From assembly GCA_947650285.1 (NCBI GenBank), contig CANTFL010000625.1, positions 1 to 64,000 of the forward strand: 64,000 nucleotides of DNA. The letters are read 5' to 3'. Numbering within the stretch: position 1 is the stretch's first letter; each line of letters starts with the position of its first letter. The notes under the pieces are model-generated. The model was not told the origin of the DNA, made no database searches, and saw only the letters and a list, made by a program, of their open reading frames with translations. Made by a program: the position numbers and the translations under genes. Positions 36,248 through 48,189 of the stretch are shown here, in pieces. This DNA is from Hyaloperonospora brassicae. Its lineage: Eukaryota; Oomycota; Peronosporomycetes; Peronosporales; Peronosporaceae.

Positions 36248-36712
36248 TGCAACTGATGAGCTTGTTACATAAAAATTGATACGAATGTATCAATTTTTAA
36301 AAATATCCATTTAGATTCCTATTCAATTAACATTATTCGAGTAAAGGTTATGTTGCAGAATCTTACCCCCAAGGTCATAATTCGTGGCCGCTCCACTTCT
36401 TGGTTGATGTACACGGTACATCAACTAAATCAACCACGAACCGCTGCGGGGCGTGCGCAATGGGTGGTGAGCAAGAAACCTACATAGGAGATTGTAGTTC
36501 AATATAGTTAGATCAAGACAAAGATGGTTTAGTAAAGAAACATATCTATATTAAATAACATTTCTACTTTTTCCCTTAGACATAGCTTTCTAGTTCTGTT
36601 TACTTCCTCGCGCTTCTTCACGCCACGTATACGTGACGTCGGAAGTACGCAGCCTTGTGTAAAGTCAACACAAGGTATTATCAGTCATCTGACAAAAGCG
36701 TGCCCTATTACA
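36248..36712 (-). mobile_element. Solo LTR, hairpin-rich family (LTR C)
   Basis: Minus-strand copy, 465 bp, starting TGTAATAGGGCACGC at 36712 and ending in a decayed terminus at 36248. Flanks cgcag and cgtag form a 5-bp target-site duplication with one mismatch. On its own strand it carries GTTGATGTAC/GTACATCAAC (perfect) and AAAAATTGATAC/GTATCAATTTTT (perfect, 12 bp, 4-nt loop), corresponding to the hairpins of LTR A. Confidence 0.8.
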
Positions 36713-37389
36713 CGTAGTGTGTAATCGCAATGGGTGTAGGATATCCGAACGGCATTTTCGCATATTCTAGCTCTTTTTTCGATTCATCGCTACCATACAA
36801 CCACAGTCTTGTCAAGTGGCGTTACATAGCAATCCGTGTTACGAAGCCCTACAGGTATCGTAACGGAACTACACGCCGGTTGGTGATCGACACCACAAAT
36901 GTAAAAACACGTAGGATGCTATACCATTTAAAATTATATCAGATCACCATCTCACATGTTGAGGGCTGACGCATGTCAGATACAAACTATGAGATCGTAA
37001 ATGAGGTACTGATTATCAAAATTAGTTTCTGAATTTAGTACGTTAAGTCTCAGATCTACTTTCGATAAATAGAAATAAAGTTCATTTCGCCTGTTGATAT
37101 GTGTAAGACACGTGCCGTTTTAAGAAGTATTAGATAATTAAGATTTTAGCACAAGCCTTGTTAAGGTATCTTCTCTTCATCCCTCTGTGCTATAGTTCTT
37201 TGAACCGTTTGGGCCCCTGCAATAGGGGCAGTAAGTTCCATAAGCTTGTCAAGTCTTTGAGTCAGGTTCTGTAAACAAACGTTTGCTCACTGAGCGTTAA
37301 ATTCTTCTTCTGACTTAAAAGCTGTCTAGCTTGGCTACACTCAGTATCAATTGTAGTCAATCTACGCCTAAGTCTGTAAAGACTGGCCC
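36713..37389. other. No recognisable feature
   Basis: A 79-codon plus-strand frame (36730-36969) has no family resemblance. No RNA gene or repeat seen. Confidence 0.5.
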
Positions 37390-38440
37390 TATGTGGGAAT
37401 AAAGCAGTCCACACCTCTCACGGAGACCCAAAAAATCGCGCTTGATAAGCTGAACACGGCTTTAAATGAAGAGTATTGGCAGCTCCTCGTGTCGCATAAC
37501 CTGGACGCGTTAAACGCACGGCTCGAAAGCTTTATGGGATAGGAGACAACCCTTGTAGTGAAGATCCAAGACCAAATACCTTCGGTTGTGCCCACACGTT
37601 ACGCTTAAATATCCGACGATGAGGCTAAGCCTTAGCAATTAAAAGTTGGACATTAAGCCCAGCTCCGGGATGAAAGGAGAAAGTCGACCCTCTGGATCTG
37701 CGAGGTATAGATAGCCCATGGGACGGGTATGATATCAAGCGATTATTATAGGTCGCGGTGCACATTAACATACTGGGTGGAAAAGCGAGGGAGTGGGTAC
37801 TTATGTTCAGTGCGTCCATCGATGACGCCTTCCCCATATATAAAATTTCTAAGCTTCAGCTTACTCGCTATTTTGTGCTACTTAACCAGGCACATCGCGT
37901 ACGATCACACTTCCTCTCAACCCTTTCAGGGCAAATATTAGTTTTCGGGCTAAGTTCAAGAGTTGGGAGTACTCATTGCTGCGATGCAGAGCGACCCTCT
38001 CCCGAAAGTAGTACATGTGACGGTGTTCATGAAAGATCTGCGTCCTGGCCTCACCAGAACTAAGTCTCCCGTGTCCACCTCACTACCCTAAATGGAGATG
38101 TTGAGATCGCGCACAACAATGAATACATATTTAAGCTTGCGAAGCTTGGTTAGTATGGAAATGATCCGAGCTCTACGAAAGCAAGCTTTTTGAGCACTTC
38201 TGCGTCTTCTAGACCTGAAGCTACAAAATTAATCAATGCTGAGGGTGACAGTGACGATGAAGCTGGGCTTCAAGCCGCTACACAACAGCGAGTTATCCGT
38301 CGCTGCTATACGAGCGTAAGCACTAAGCACTTACGTCCAAAACGTTATTTGCTCAAGCGGCACCAGGCTCACATGGATCTTATTTTTACAAACAGCCAGA
38401 AATTGGGTAAGGCACGGCAAAACGTCAACTCCTATTAGGT
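37390..38440 (+). pseudogene. Decayed Ty3/Gypsy gag
   Basis: The frame starting at 37758 reads INILGGKAREWVLMF and LTRYFVLLNQAHRVRSHFLS, the oomycete Gypsy gag capsid pattern. A neighbouring frame continues with MQSDPLPEVVHVTVFMKDLR, so at least one frameshift separates them. At about 38290-38345 the zinc knuckle reads RRCYTSVSTKHLRPKR: Cys 1 and the His remain, while Cys 2 and Cys 4 of CX2CX4HX4C are Ser and Arg. Gag packages element RNA into particles; this copy cannot. It is a different family from the GATC-rich Gypsy. Confidence 0.7.
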
Positions 38441-39060
38441 GCGGGGCGCTTAAATAATAACAAAACTTGGCTCTGTCATTCCTCTTGTAGGTAGAGATGA
38501 ATGGGGCTTAGCCCCAAAGAGCCGTGTGGCAGTCAGCACAGAGAGTGGTTAAGCCTGTCTTGTTATTCGCCGAGGCGACAGTGAAAGGTTTTGACAATCA
38601 TTAGCCGATTTAATCAGTTGTGGAGCATAATGTAATTACAATTGACGTCGTTCCCTTTAGGGAAGTCAGCCATTTGCTGGAGTTCTCAAAGCGCATGAGG
38701 GTGACTCAATCACCGTTCGTTTAGCGGCTGGTAGTCGCATCATAGTACCTATCCGTTTTGTCGTTAAAAGTTGTAAATATTTTGGATTTTGACAGTATCA
38801 AATGATGCCTTGTCTTTGCTTTGAATTCGGGGGGCCCAATCTAGGCATGGCTTGGATTTAAGGTCGATGTTCATATGTTATTTATCGGTCTAAGACCTTC
38901 GGCACAACGCGCAACGTTCGAAAAGAAAAGCATGAACCTAGCTTTTCTTGGTAGCAAAATTACAGTTGGCGCAAGCCGTTGACAGAGAATTTAAGTGTGC
39001 CAGACATTGATAATTCCAAGTTGATTGGTTTCAATGCCAATAACTTGAATCTTGAGCGGA
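38441..39060 (+). pseudogene. Decayed Gypsy protease region
   Basis: This follows the gag remnant in the expected order. Short pieces in shifting frames, such as LVIRRGDSERF, RLAAGSRIIVPIRFV and AWLGFKVDVHMLFIGLRPSA, resemble the Gypsy protease and the sequence after it. The catalytic D[ST]G is not intact. RT, RNase H and integrase are not seen before the LTR at 39240. Confidence 0.45.
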
Positions 39061-39239
39061 TCTCTTATACTGTAAATAAATAAATTACGAACTCTTACAA
39101 GTAATAGTCGTTTTGATGATGAATTCATACATGCTGAAGGCATGGTTGGCCCAGGGACAAATCATCAAGAATGTAATTTCTTTATTGTCAGCTGAATAGC
39201 ACGTGAAATTCAACCGAGTGAGAGCCGCCGAGATAGCAC

Positions 39240-41089
39240 TGTGGTAAAGTCGCTAATCAATTTTGGGATAAGGATCGGTAACCACCCAGTTGAGACGTCA
39301 CTGACTGGAAGAAGACGACACCAGGTGATCTGACGATCCAATGAGAGATTAAAGATGATCCCAACGAGGCTTAACGATCCATTCCAACTGTTACCAGGGT
39401 GACGGAGACGGGGCAATATCTGAGACAAGACGACAAACCAGAAGGATTTCCATTGAGCGATCTGGGACAAGATGACAAAGAGAACGATTACATGGAGCGA
39501 TCTGGGACAATGAAGTGGGACAAAGTCATACAATTCACCTAAATCTTGGTCAAGGAGAGGATACGTATATTTGAGCAGGTGAAGACTGGGTCTCATATTT
39601 ATGTGCAAAGGTCTCTTGATTTACGGACATTGGAATGCTGGATTAACTGGCTATGGCAACGGTCGTGGATATTGTGGCCAAGTCACTATGGAAAGGTGCA
39701 TCTGGGACTAGGTGATGCGTTAGGAATGTTCAGGAGAGTCAAGGGAGCTATGTCAAAGCGTATGGACGTTCGCATCGATCGGATAAACACTGAATGATGA
39801 TATGGGAACACGTACAAGGAGCGATAGAATGTCTATGGCTGATTTGTACTAGATCGATCTCCAACAGTTCGATATTGGATATCAGATCGGTAATGTTCTC
39901 TGTTGATCATGGATATGTCGTTGATGGAGCTATTGGATCATGATGAATATGCTTGTTTAAGGTCCATGAGTGATATCTCAATAGTTCAGACCAAAAGAGA
40001 CAGTGGAAGCCGGTTGAATTGACGTCGCAAAATGGATTTAGACACATTTGGTATTCAAGTACTATTTCGGGCTCTTTGGTACGAAATTGGGAATTTGGTA
40101 CCGTATTTGGGATTTGGTCCTCTTTTGGCGTTTAGGTACGATACCGGGGATATTGGCGCTATCTTTTCAGTACAGGTGATGAAATTTCGACACGTGTTCA
40201 AGGGGGCGGTCAAGCTTAAAAGTGCTATCGGTTTGAAGAGTGACCTACACTTTGAATAGGCCTAAGGATAGGATGGCTATGAATTTGGTTGGATAATAAA
40301 ACAGTTGCCGTTTTTACTAATAAAGCACGTCGCAGACTTCTCTTCGGGGCAGGATATTTGGCCTCCCGTCGATCAAGAGACGTCGCACGCGCCGTGTTTA
40401 GTGTACTCACCTTGGATTATTCGGCCAAGGTGGGGTTAAGGTAACTCAACTCAACTCAAACTGCTAGGGTAGCAGCAAGCAACATTAAAGGTCTGGACAC
40501 AAGATCGCGAGCCGGCTCAAGTGGTCAGAAGATCAGGACAAGCAGTTCAAGACAAGCCCGAGCAAGATCGAAGCGATCCACAAGGCAGATCGGCACGTTT
40601 CATTTTGGCGAAACAGGACACCTATCTGTTACACTGCGTACTTCCGACAAGATCGTCCGATCCCAAGACCAGATCGGACCGATACCAATGCAAGATCGAC
40701 GCAAGACTATTAATTGCTGAGTGAAGATTTCCGCACAGCGAAGACCCCGATCCCGAGGACGAATCGAGATCGGTGTGATCCAAGATCAAGATCGCGACAT
40801 CTCCACATAGTGATCGTCGCGACTCAAGATCAAGATCGCAGAACTCCTGTTCGTGGTGTGAAGATTTCCGCACCGAGAGCGAGCTCTCAACGCCAAACCC
40901 TCAGCGAGATCGACATCTACCAAGTCCACTACGAAGAGCTCAAGCCAGCCCAACCGACGGGTACACAAGGTCAGCACAAAGCTATACAACAAGGCAAAGA
41001 TCGGAGTACCCTCTCCGTGAGTCGGCAAGTCTGGGCAAGTGGAATATCGACCCTCACACAAGCAAATTTGTGAGATCGACTTCACCACA
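39240..41089 (+). mobile_element. Solo LTR, GATC-rich Gypsy family (LTR2)
   Basis: 1850 bp from TGTGGTAAAGTC to TTCACCACA. Flanks are gcac and gcgc, a possible 4-bp target-site duplication with one mismatch. AATAAAG occurs at about 40319 and the CACCTTGG hairpin at 40408-40432. No primer-binding site follows and no polypurine tract precedes it, so it reads as a solo LTR. Confidence 0.8.
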
Positions 41090-41379
41090 GCGCCTCACTG
41101 GATATCGGCATTGACATTTATGGCTGAATGTCGAAGCACGAAGGGAGAGGTCCACAAAATGCGCGTGGAGTGGTACTGTCGTAAATTGTTTATAAAAACA
41201 TGATAGACCTAGAGGTCAGCACGGTAGCGGAATAAGGAGCCAACATCAGGGAAGAGGGTGGCCGTAGGAGAAAGGGTATCTTATATTATTAAGCTCCCAT
41301 GGGAAAGGGGCTTACAGATCAATCAAGGGTAAGTCCGTTGGTAAGGTACCGATGAAGAGGTACTAACAGAAGACAACCG
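41090..41379. other. No recognisable feature
   Basis: Nothing supportable seen between the solo LTR and the minisatellite. Confidence 0.5.
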
Positions 41380-41520
41380 CGGTCGCTCACTGGTAGACCC
41401 GGTTCCTCACGGGTTGACCTGGGTCCCTCGTTCTAAATATCATTCCCTCACCGGTAGACATCGGTTTCTCACTTGTTGACCTGTTCCCTCAAGGTCCAGC
41501 TATTCCTGACCAGTCACATT
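41380..41520. repeat. About 30-bp degenerate minisatellite, left flank of the inverted repeat
   Basis: Repeats of the form ggtagacccggttcctca / cgggttgacctgggtccctc. Related text lies at 42310-42480 inside the left arm (mirrored in the right arm), at 43640-43760 and at 45795-46035. Confidence 0.6.
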
Positions 41521-41553
41521 AGATATAGTGCACCTGGCAAGGAAAGATTAAAG

Positions 41554-43497
41554 ATATTTAAGGATAGGAATATATCGAATAGGTCTCAATTTGCGATCTT
41601 TATATCACGTCGCCGTCGTGCTTGAAGGGGAGAACGTTTTAAGTCTGCCCGCCTGTTCCGGGGGAGGAATTTACTTTGGCCACCCGTCAAAGACAGTTGG
41701 GTAGCGAGACCAAGTGCAAGTGGATCCCCAGGAAGTATTTGGCCTGTGGGTTCGTCGAGTAGCAACCTCCCCTTCACGATCCGCTATTGGAAGCGGTCTC
41801 CCATCCTGGCGGTTATGGATCACAGCAAACGCCATGAGGTAAACACCCATGTGATTACACGAAAGGCCAGGATTGACAAGCTACCTGAAGGATTTGGGTA
41901 TAAGCCCACTCTCGACCGAGTCGATCGAGTGGCCACCTATTGACCCACCGATTGAAGCATATCTTCTCGAGGTCCACGGTATATCTCTGCCAAGGCTAAT
42001 ACATCTCAGTCTCCGTCCAGTCTACCGGAGAGTGCCATCCACTAGCCGACGGGTACAGAAGGTTGGTCAAGGTCTATATGCGGCATCGAAGTACCCCCCC
42101 CCCCCCGTAAGTCGACAATCCGGCACAGTGCATGTTATGGAGACTAATCACGCCGTTATGGACCCCACTTCGCCCCGCAGATCCCTGATGGGTCGAAGAA
42201 GCGGACTTAAAATCAAGGAGCCTTACTTAAAGGCTTTGAGCGCCAGAATATGATTCGTTACCGGGTCGATGTAATGCAGAGTCGTGAAACAAGAAATTTG
42301 CCCCAAAACTTTCGGATGGTAGACCCATGGTTTCTCTTTGGTAGACCTATTCATTTCTCGGTATACCATGCCCCTCAGGATTCACCTTGTCACTTTAGGG
42401 TCAAAGGTCGGTATATCCCGGTCTCTCAGGGCAACCTCGACCCCTCAGGGATGACCTAGATCTATCGGGCTCACATTGACCCTGGACAGTCCAAAGGAGG
42501 ATAAAACGTGAGAAAAGAAGATAAAAATCGGGCGACCACGCAAGAGTCAACGTCAAAAAGACTTGGTAGTGCATGCATTTAAGTGGAGGAAACTACGCAG
42601 GTCGACTAAACTTGTTCTGGAAGCGAGGGACCAAAGTCCTTATGTGGGCTTCGAATACACCCTATTTTGCGTAAGCCAGGACCACAAGGATTCGGGACTC
42701 GAAGAGCCTCCAGCAAGTCGACCTGATGTGACCCCTCTTCCTAACCAGGCAATCAGTACCCGACGCCGCGAAGTCTAGCAAGGTGTCGGAAGAAGGGCCT
42801 AAGGAAGAAATCAAGGTCACATCGACCATCACTCCATTTCCTTGAAGATCACATTGACCGCGTCCCACCACGCCCAAGCCGCCCGTTTGATATAACTTTT
42901 CCGCGCGTTGCAGTACGACGCCGGGTAGGCGTTTGTGGTGGATTGGGTTATCCAAACTGTGCGATGGAACCCCAAACCACCCACTGTGCCGGACTATCGG
43001 ATTACAGAGGGGGTCCCCGACGCCGCATATGAGACTTGACTCACCTTGTGTACCCATCGGCTGGCGGTTGAAATCTTCGGTAGACTTAGGTGGAGATGTA
43101 GATGTTGGTCTTGCGACATAGAGGCAATGAGTCCATATGCTTCACTCGGTGTATAGGTAAGTGGCCACTCGATCGACTAGGCCGAGAGTGGAGTTATAGC
43201 CAAATTATTCATGAATCTTGTCGCTCCTAGTCATTCCTTGTTGTCTCAGGGGTATGAACCACTTGGACTTTGATTTTCTCCCTGACCACGCAGTCAAGAA
43301 GCCGCTTCCAATAGCTAATCTTTGAGAGCGCTACTAAATGTGGGCGTAACTCGACGAACGCAAAAGCCAAAAATTTACTGAGGTTCTACTTGCTCTTTGT
43401 ATTGCCATGCAACAGGCTTCAAGGGGAAGCCAACGTATCTCCTTCCCCCGGAACAGACGGGTAGACTCCACGAGATCCTATAAGAACGACGACGACG
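41554..43497 (+). repeat. Left arm of a large inverted repeat
   Basis: The 1.94-kb sequence is repeated in reverse at 46156-48094 with only scattered differences by eye: one substitution near 42867, a C-run length difference near 42097, and more changes at the inner edge. The arm is itself an older inverted repeat. Its outer part (about 41626-42130) and inner part (about 42960-43480) are diverged reverse complements, recognisable by actctcg.ccgagtcgatcga, gaagcatat, gggtaca.aaggt and tccggcacagtg. No transposase frame is present; the open frames inside appear on both arms as mirror images. Confidence 0.9.
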
Positions 43498-46155
43498 TGC
43501 TACGTATATAGAAAACCGATAAGGATTCGAAAAGCCCCTATCTTTTTATTCTATATTCCTGATATTTCTCTGTGACACCCTGTCTAACTGGTCAGGAGTA
43601 GCTTGACCTCGATGGAAAGCAATTTACGGATGAGGGACCAAGATTTTTTACCCAATGAAGGGACGGGTATTACCGGTGAGATCCGAGGTTTTCTGATGAT
43701 GACCGGATTCCACCACTGAGAGATCGAGGTCTTCCCCGTGGGACCGGGACTATCGAGTTCGGATTACAGTCTATTCCTTTCTGTACCATTTAAGTGGTAC
43801 CGTATTCATGATCGCCCCGGATTGATTCTGCAAGCTCTTCTCTTTAAAAAAGCACTGCAACCTTGTGATCCCCTTTCTCTTTAGTACCCTCTTCCTGGTG
43901 AGCGGTATCTTATTCATGTAGTTATGTGACCTCTACGTCCACCATTGGACGAATAGCACTTCTTCACAGCCGTTTCTTACCATTGCTTAGCCGTGCAGCG
44001 GTATTAGCACACGCATGTCTTCACCGCACGACTCGCGTAAGTTCTTCTGCTTGCATTCTGTGGAATGGTAGTCGTCTAACCTTGAGTCTCCCCAGCAGTG
44101 TATTTTTGTGGGTCCGAACCTGCTAGAAAAACGGGTCTCAGTCTCCTTCGCGCTTCTAATCGTTACCTCACCTGGCTTAGACGTGACGTCTTCATCTATG
44201 TAGGGAACCCAACTTGAGCCCAACGATTTCATTCGTCACTACGACTCTCACCGCTGATGATTCGTGGATAATTATCGCTATTACGCCAAAGGCTTCCGCT
44301 GTCACGCCGGTGGCCTCCGAAGCCGCGGCTTTGAATCCAGTTGACCCGTTGGCTTCTACAATGGTCAGTTTCGACAGTGTAAGTCATATCCTGGGCGATT
44401 TTCAGGACAGAATGGCCGCGCATACTCACCGCGTTAAGGCTTGCGAGGGTCGACTGGTGTAATCCTCCCCTACAGCTGTCTATGGGTGGTATTGATGTGA
44501 ACGCTTGGAGAATGAGTTGTGCGACACAACTTTCTTGTCTTTTAGCTTCGTGAGGACTTCTAGTGCAAGATGACGCTGGTCGATCATCTTTGATGGCCGG
44601 TCGACTACTACCATGGTTGCTATACCCTTCTTGTGGCAGAGTTGTACCACGCTTACTCCTCTTGTTGTCTCTTAAACGATCCGGCCCAAATTATGTCGAC
44701 CTCCTTAGTGGCTGCAGGTCGGTCTAGGAGTGAGGCTGATTAAAACGTCTCACTTTCGGAAGCATCTTGCCTTGGGGGGGCTGACTTCCATCTCCTGTAT
44801 CTGGTAAGCAACCCCTGTGTATGTCCTATCGCATCTCCGCTATTCTATCCGAGTCCTCAATTTCAGACCGTGCAGCACTCCTTCTTTCTCGGCGGTTAAG
44901 GTTAGAGTCTCTGGCGGGGCCGATTCCTCGGTATCGTCGGAGGCTGCAGACGTCCTTTATAGTAGTGAAAGTGTGGTGGTGCGAGCGGCTTTGGCCAAGT
45001 CTCGGTCTTCTGGTCTATCGGTCGGCATCCTGCGTCCACCGGTCCTTAATATCCTTCACCAGCATCCACTTCTCCTGTGAAGCTGGTCTCCGCGTAAATG
45101 TGCTTGTTAATAAGGGCCACATTCGTATATTTTGTTTCAAGTGTCAAGACGTCCTTTAAAATAGAGGCTGCTCCCGCGGTTGCAGGCAGCACTACTCCAC
45201 CCAGTGACCTATGTGTGTTACTTACGAATCTCATCATTCTTGGGTACATGTGGGCGAAGGTCTTCATTGCGGCTGAAGTGGCGCCTTATTTGGTCGACCT
45301 GGTCAATTTTTGGAGCGTCAATACGATGATCGTTGGTGTCTTAATCTACCGTATGGAACTACCGTGGGGGTCGTTTGGTCCACCGAATAAGAATGTCGAT
45401 TGTCACATTAAGTAAAAATTCCTCTTAGGTAACTCCTCTATGCTAAAGAAGTTGTTCCGCGCCGAAAACTGGGTGTCCGTGTAGGCCTCACGTTTGCCCG
45501 TGTTCATCGTACCGGTGGGTTTGTTCTCTGAGCTAACTGCGGCCTACACATGCTTTGACGGGTACCGCCTTCATTGCTATAAATAAAGACTACAATATGT
45601 GGGTCCATAAGGATTAAGCGCGCACGAAAATGTGGTAAAACGATTTTAAATAGTGATTAACCTATAGACCCGTATTTTATTGAGATGAAACCGCGCAAGC
45701 TGATAAGGGGTCGCCGTTACCAAAAGGGATCTGGGACAAGAGGGATCGACAGATTCTTAAACGGTGAGAGCACGACAAAATGTACCGGTTTACGGTACCA
45801 AAAGTACGTATACCCAGTTCCTCAAGGGTGGACCCCGGTCCCTTTATTGTCGACCACGGTCCTTTTAAATACCTTTAACCTCTATAATGTACTTCGGTCC
45901 ATTAAGGTGGATATGGTTTCTTAGAGTAAATCTCTGTTCTCAAGAACATTTGGTGCGTCATTAGTAGACTTAATCTCTCTCGGTATATCTTGGTCCCTCA
46001 TTGGTTTACTTCGGTTCTTTGTATGGCCGATTTATAAATCTTTAGATATATTTGTATAGTTAAAGCAATGAAATTGTACTTAAGTTTAAGTTAAAAAGGA
46101 GGTTCTAATCAGAAGCCCCTGTCGAATACTACTCAATTTGTGGTCAACATGGCGC
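43498..46155. other. Spacer of the inverted repeat
   Basis: 2.66 kb without a supportable gene. Near 43560-43620, cctgatatttctctgtgac and ctggtcaggagtagctt resemble the reverse complement of sequence outside the left arm (41490-41560), so the older inverted repeat is longer than the near-identical arms. A minus-strand frame near 44500-44660 reads IATMVVVDRPSKMIDQRHLA and looks coding, as does plus-strand text near 44340-44460 (DFQDRMAAHTHRVKACEGRL); both may be gag debris. The frames at 44817-45415 are unassigned. Confidence 0.45.
45795..46035. repeat. About 30-bp degenerate minisatellite, right side
   Basis: Repeats such as cagttcctcaagggtggacc / ccggtccctttattgtcgac / cttggtccctcattggttta, the same type as at 41380-41520 but on the inner side of the right arm. 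Confidence 0.55.
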
Positions 46156-48094
46156 TTCATCGTCGTTCTTATAGGATCTCATTTAGTCTACCCGTCTGTT
46201 CCGGGGAAAGAAGATACGTTGGCTTCCCTTGAAGGCTGTTGCATGGCAATACAAAGAGCAAGTAGAACCTCAGTAAATTTTTGGCTTTTGCGTTCGTCGA
46301 GTTACGCCCACATTTAGTAGCGCTCTCAAAGATTAGCTATTGGAAGCGGCTTCTTGACTGCGTGGTCAGGGAGAAAATCAAAGTCCAAGTGGTTCATACC
46401 CCTGAGACAACAAGGAATGACTAGGAGCGACAAGATTCATGAATAATTTGGCTATAACTCCACTCTCGGCCTAGTCGATCGAGTGGCCACTTACCTATAC
46501 ACCGAGTGAAGCATATGGACTCATTGCCTCTATGTCGCAAGACCAACATCTACATCTCCACCTAAGTCTACCGAAGATTTCAACCGCCAGCCGATGGGTA
46601 CACAAGGTGAGTCAAGTCTCATATGCGGCGTCGGGGACCCCCTCTGTAATCCGATAGTCCGGCACAGTGGGTGGTTTGGGGTTCCATCGCACAGTTTGGA
46701 TAACCCAATCCACCACAAACGCCTACCCGGCGTCGTACTGCAACGCGCGGAAAAGTTATATCAAACGGGCGGCTTGGGCGTGGCGGGACGCGGTCAATGT
46801 GATCTTCAAGGAAATGGAGTGATGGTCGATGTGACCTTGATTTCTTCCTTAGGCCCTTCTTCCGACACCTTGCTAGACTTCGCGGCGTCGGGTACTGATT
46901 GCCTGGTTAGGAAGAGGGGTCACATCAGGTCGACTTGCTGGAGGCTCTTCGAGTCCCGAATCCTTGTGGTCCTGGCTTACGCAAAATAGGGTGTATTCGA
47001 AGCCCACATAAGGACTTTGGTCCCTCGCTTCCAGAACAAGTTTAGTCGACCTGCGTAGTTTCCTCCACTTAAATGCATGCACTACCAAGTCTTTTTGACG
47101 TTGACTCTTGCGTGGTCGCCCGATTTTTATCTTCTTTTCTCACGTTTTATCCTCCTTTGGACTGTCCAGGGTCAATGTGAGCCCGATAGATCTAGGTCAT
47201 CCCTGAGGGGTCGAGGTTGCCCTGAGAGACCGGGATATACCGACCTTTGACCCTAAAGTGACAAGGTGAATCCTGAGGGGCATGGTATACCGAGAAATGA
47301 ATAGGTCTACCAAAGAGAAACCATGGGTCTACCATCCGAAAGTTTTGGGGCAAATTTCTTGTTTCACGACTCTGCATTACATCGACCCGGTAACGAATCA
47401 TATTCTGGCGCTCAAAGCCTTTAAGTAAGGCTCCTTGATTTTAAGTCCGCTTCTTCGACCCATCAGGGATCTGCGGGGCGAAGTGGGGTCCATAACGGCG
47501 TGATTAGTCTCCATAACATGCACTGTGCCGGATTGTCGACTTACGGGGGGGGGGTACTTCGATGCCGCATATAGACCTTGACCAACCTTCTGTACCCGTC
47601 GGCTAGTGGATGGCACTCTCCGGTAGACTGGACGGAGACTGAGATGTATTAGCCTTGGCAGAGATATACCGTGGACCTCGAGAAGATATGCTTCAATCGG
47701 TGGGTCAATAGGTGGCCACTCGATCGACTCGGTCGAGAGTGGGCTTATACCCAAATCCTTCAGGTAGCTTGTCAATCCTGGCCTTTCGTGTAATCACATG
47801 GGTGTTTACCTCATGGCGTTTGCTGTGATCCATAACCGCCAGGATGGGAGACCGCTTCCAATAGCGGATCGTGAAGGGGAGGTTGCTACTCGACGAACCC
47901 ACAGGCCAAATACTTCCTGGGGATCCACTTGCACTTGGTCTCGCTACCCAACTGTCTTTGACGGGTGGCCAAAGTAAATTCCTCCCCCGGAACAGGCGGG
48001 CAGACTTAAAACGTTCTCCCCTTCAAGCACGACGGCGACGTGATATAAAGATCGCAAATTGAGACCTATTCGATATATTCCTATCCTTAAATAT
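46156..48094 (-). repeat. Right arm of the large inverted repeat
   Basis: Reverse complement of 41554-43497, about 1.94 kb. Outer boundaries are sharp: homology ends at ccttaaatat on both sides, after which the flanks differ completely. The G-run near 47545 is shorter than the matching C-run in the left arm. Confidence 0.9.
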
Positions 48095-48189
48095 ATCTAC
48101 TCTCCCCCGGCTCCCACCGAGTACAGAATAAAATGTCTTAATACATGAGAGATTTTAACCACCTACAAAAGTAGCTTTGTCGCAGTTTT

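Noticed and set aside
36052..36279. 75-codon frame as a small gene between solo LTRs
   Set aside because: Its 3' end runs into the terminus of LTR C, showing it is not a conserved unit, and no motif was recognised.
41586..43057. Open frames of 62-131 codons inside the inverted-repeat arms as genes
   Set aside because: Each appears on both arms as a mirror image because the arms are near-identical; none has a motif, and the older half-repeats do not keep the frames.
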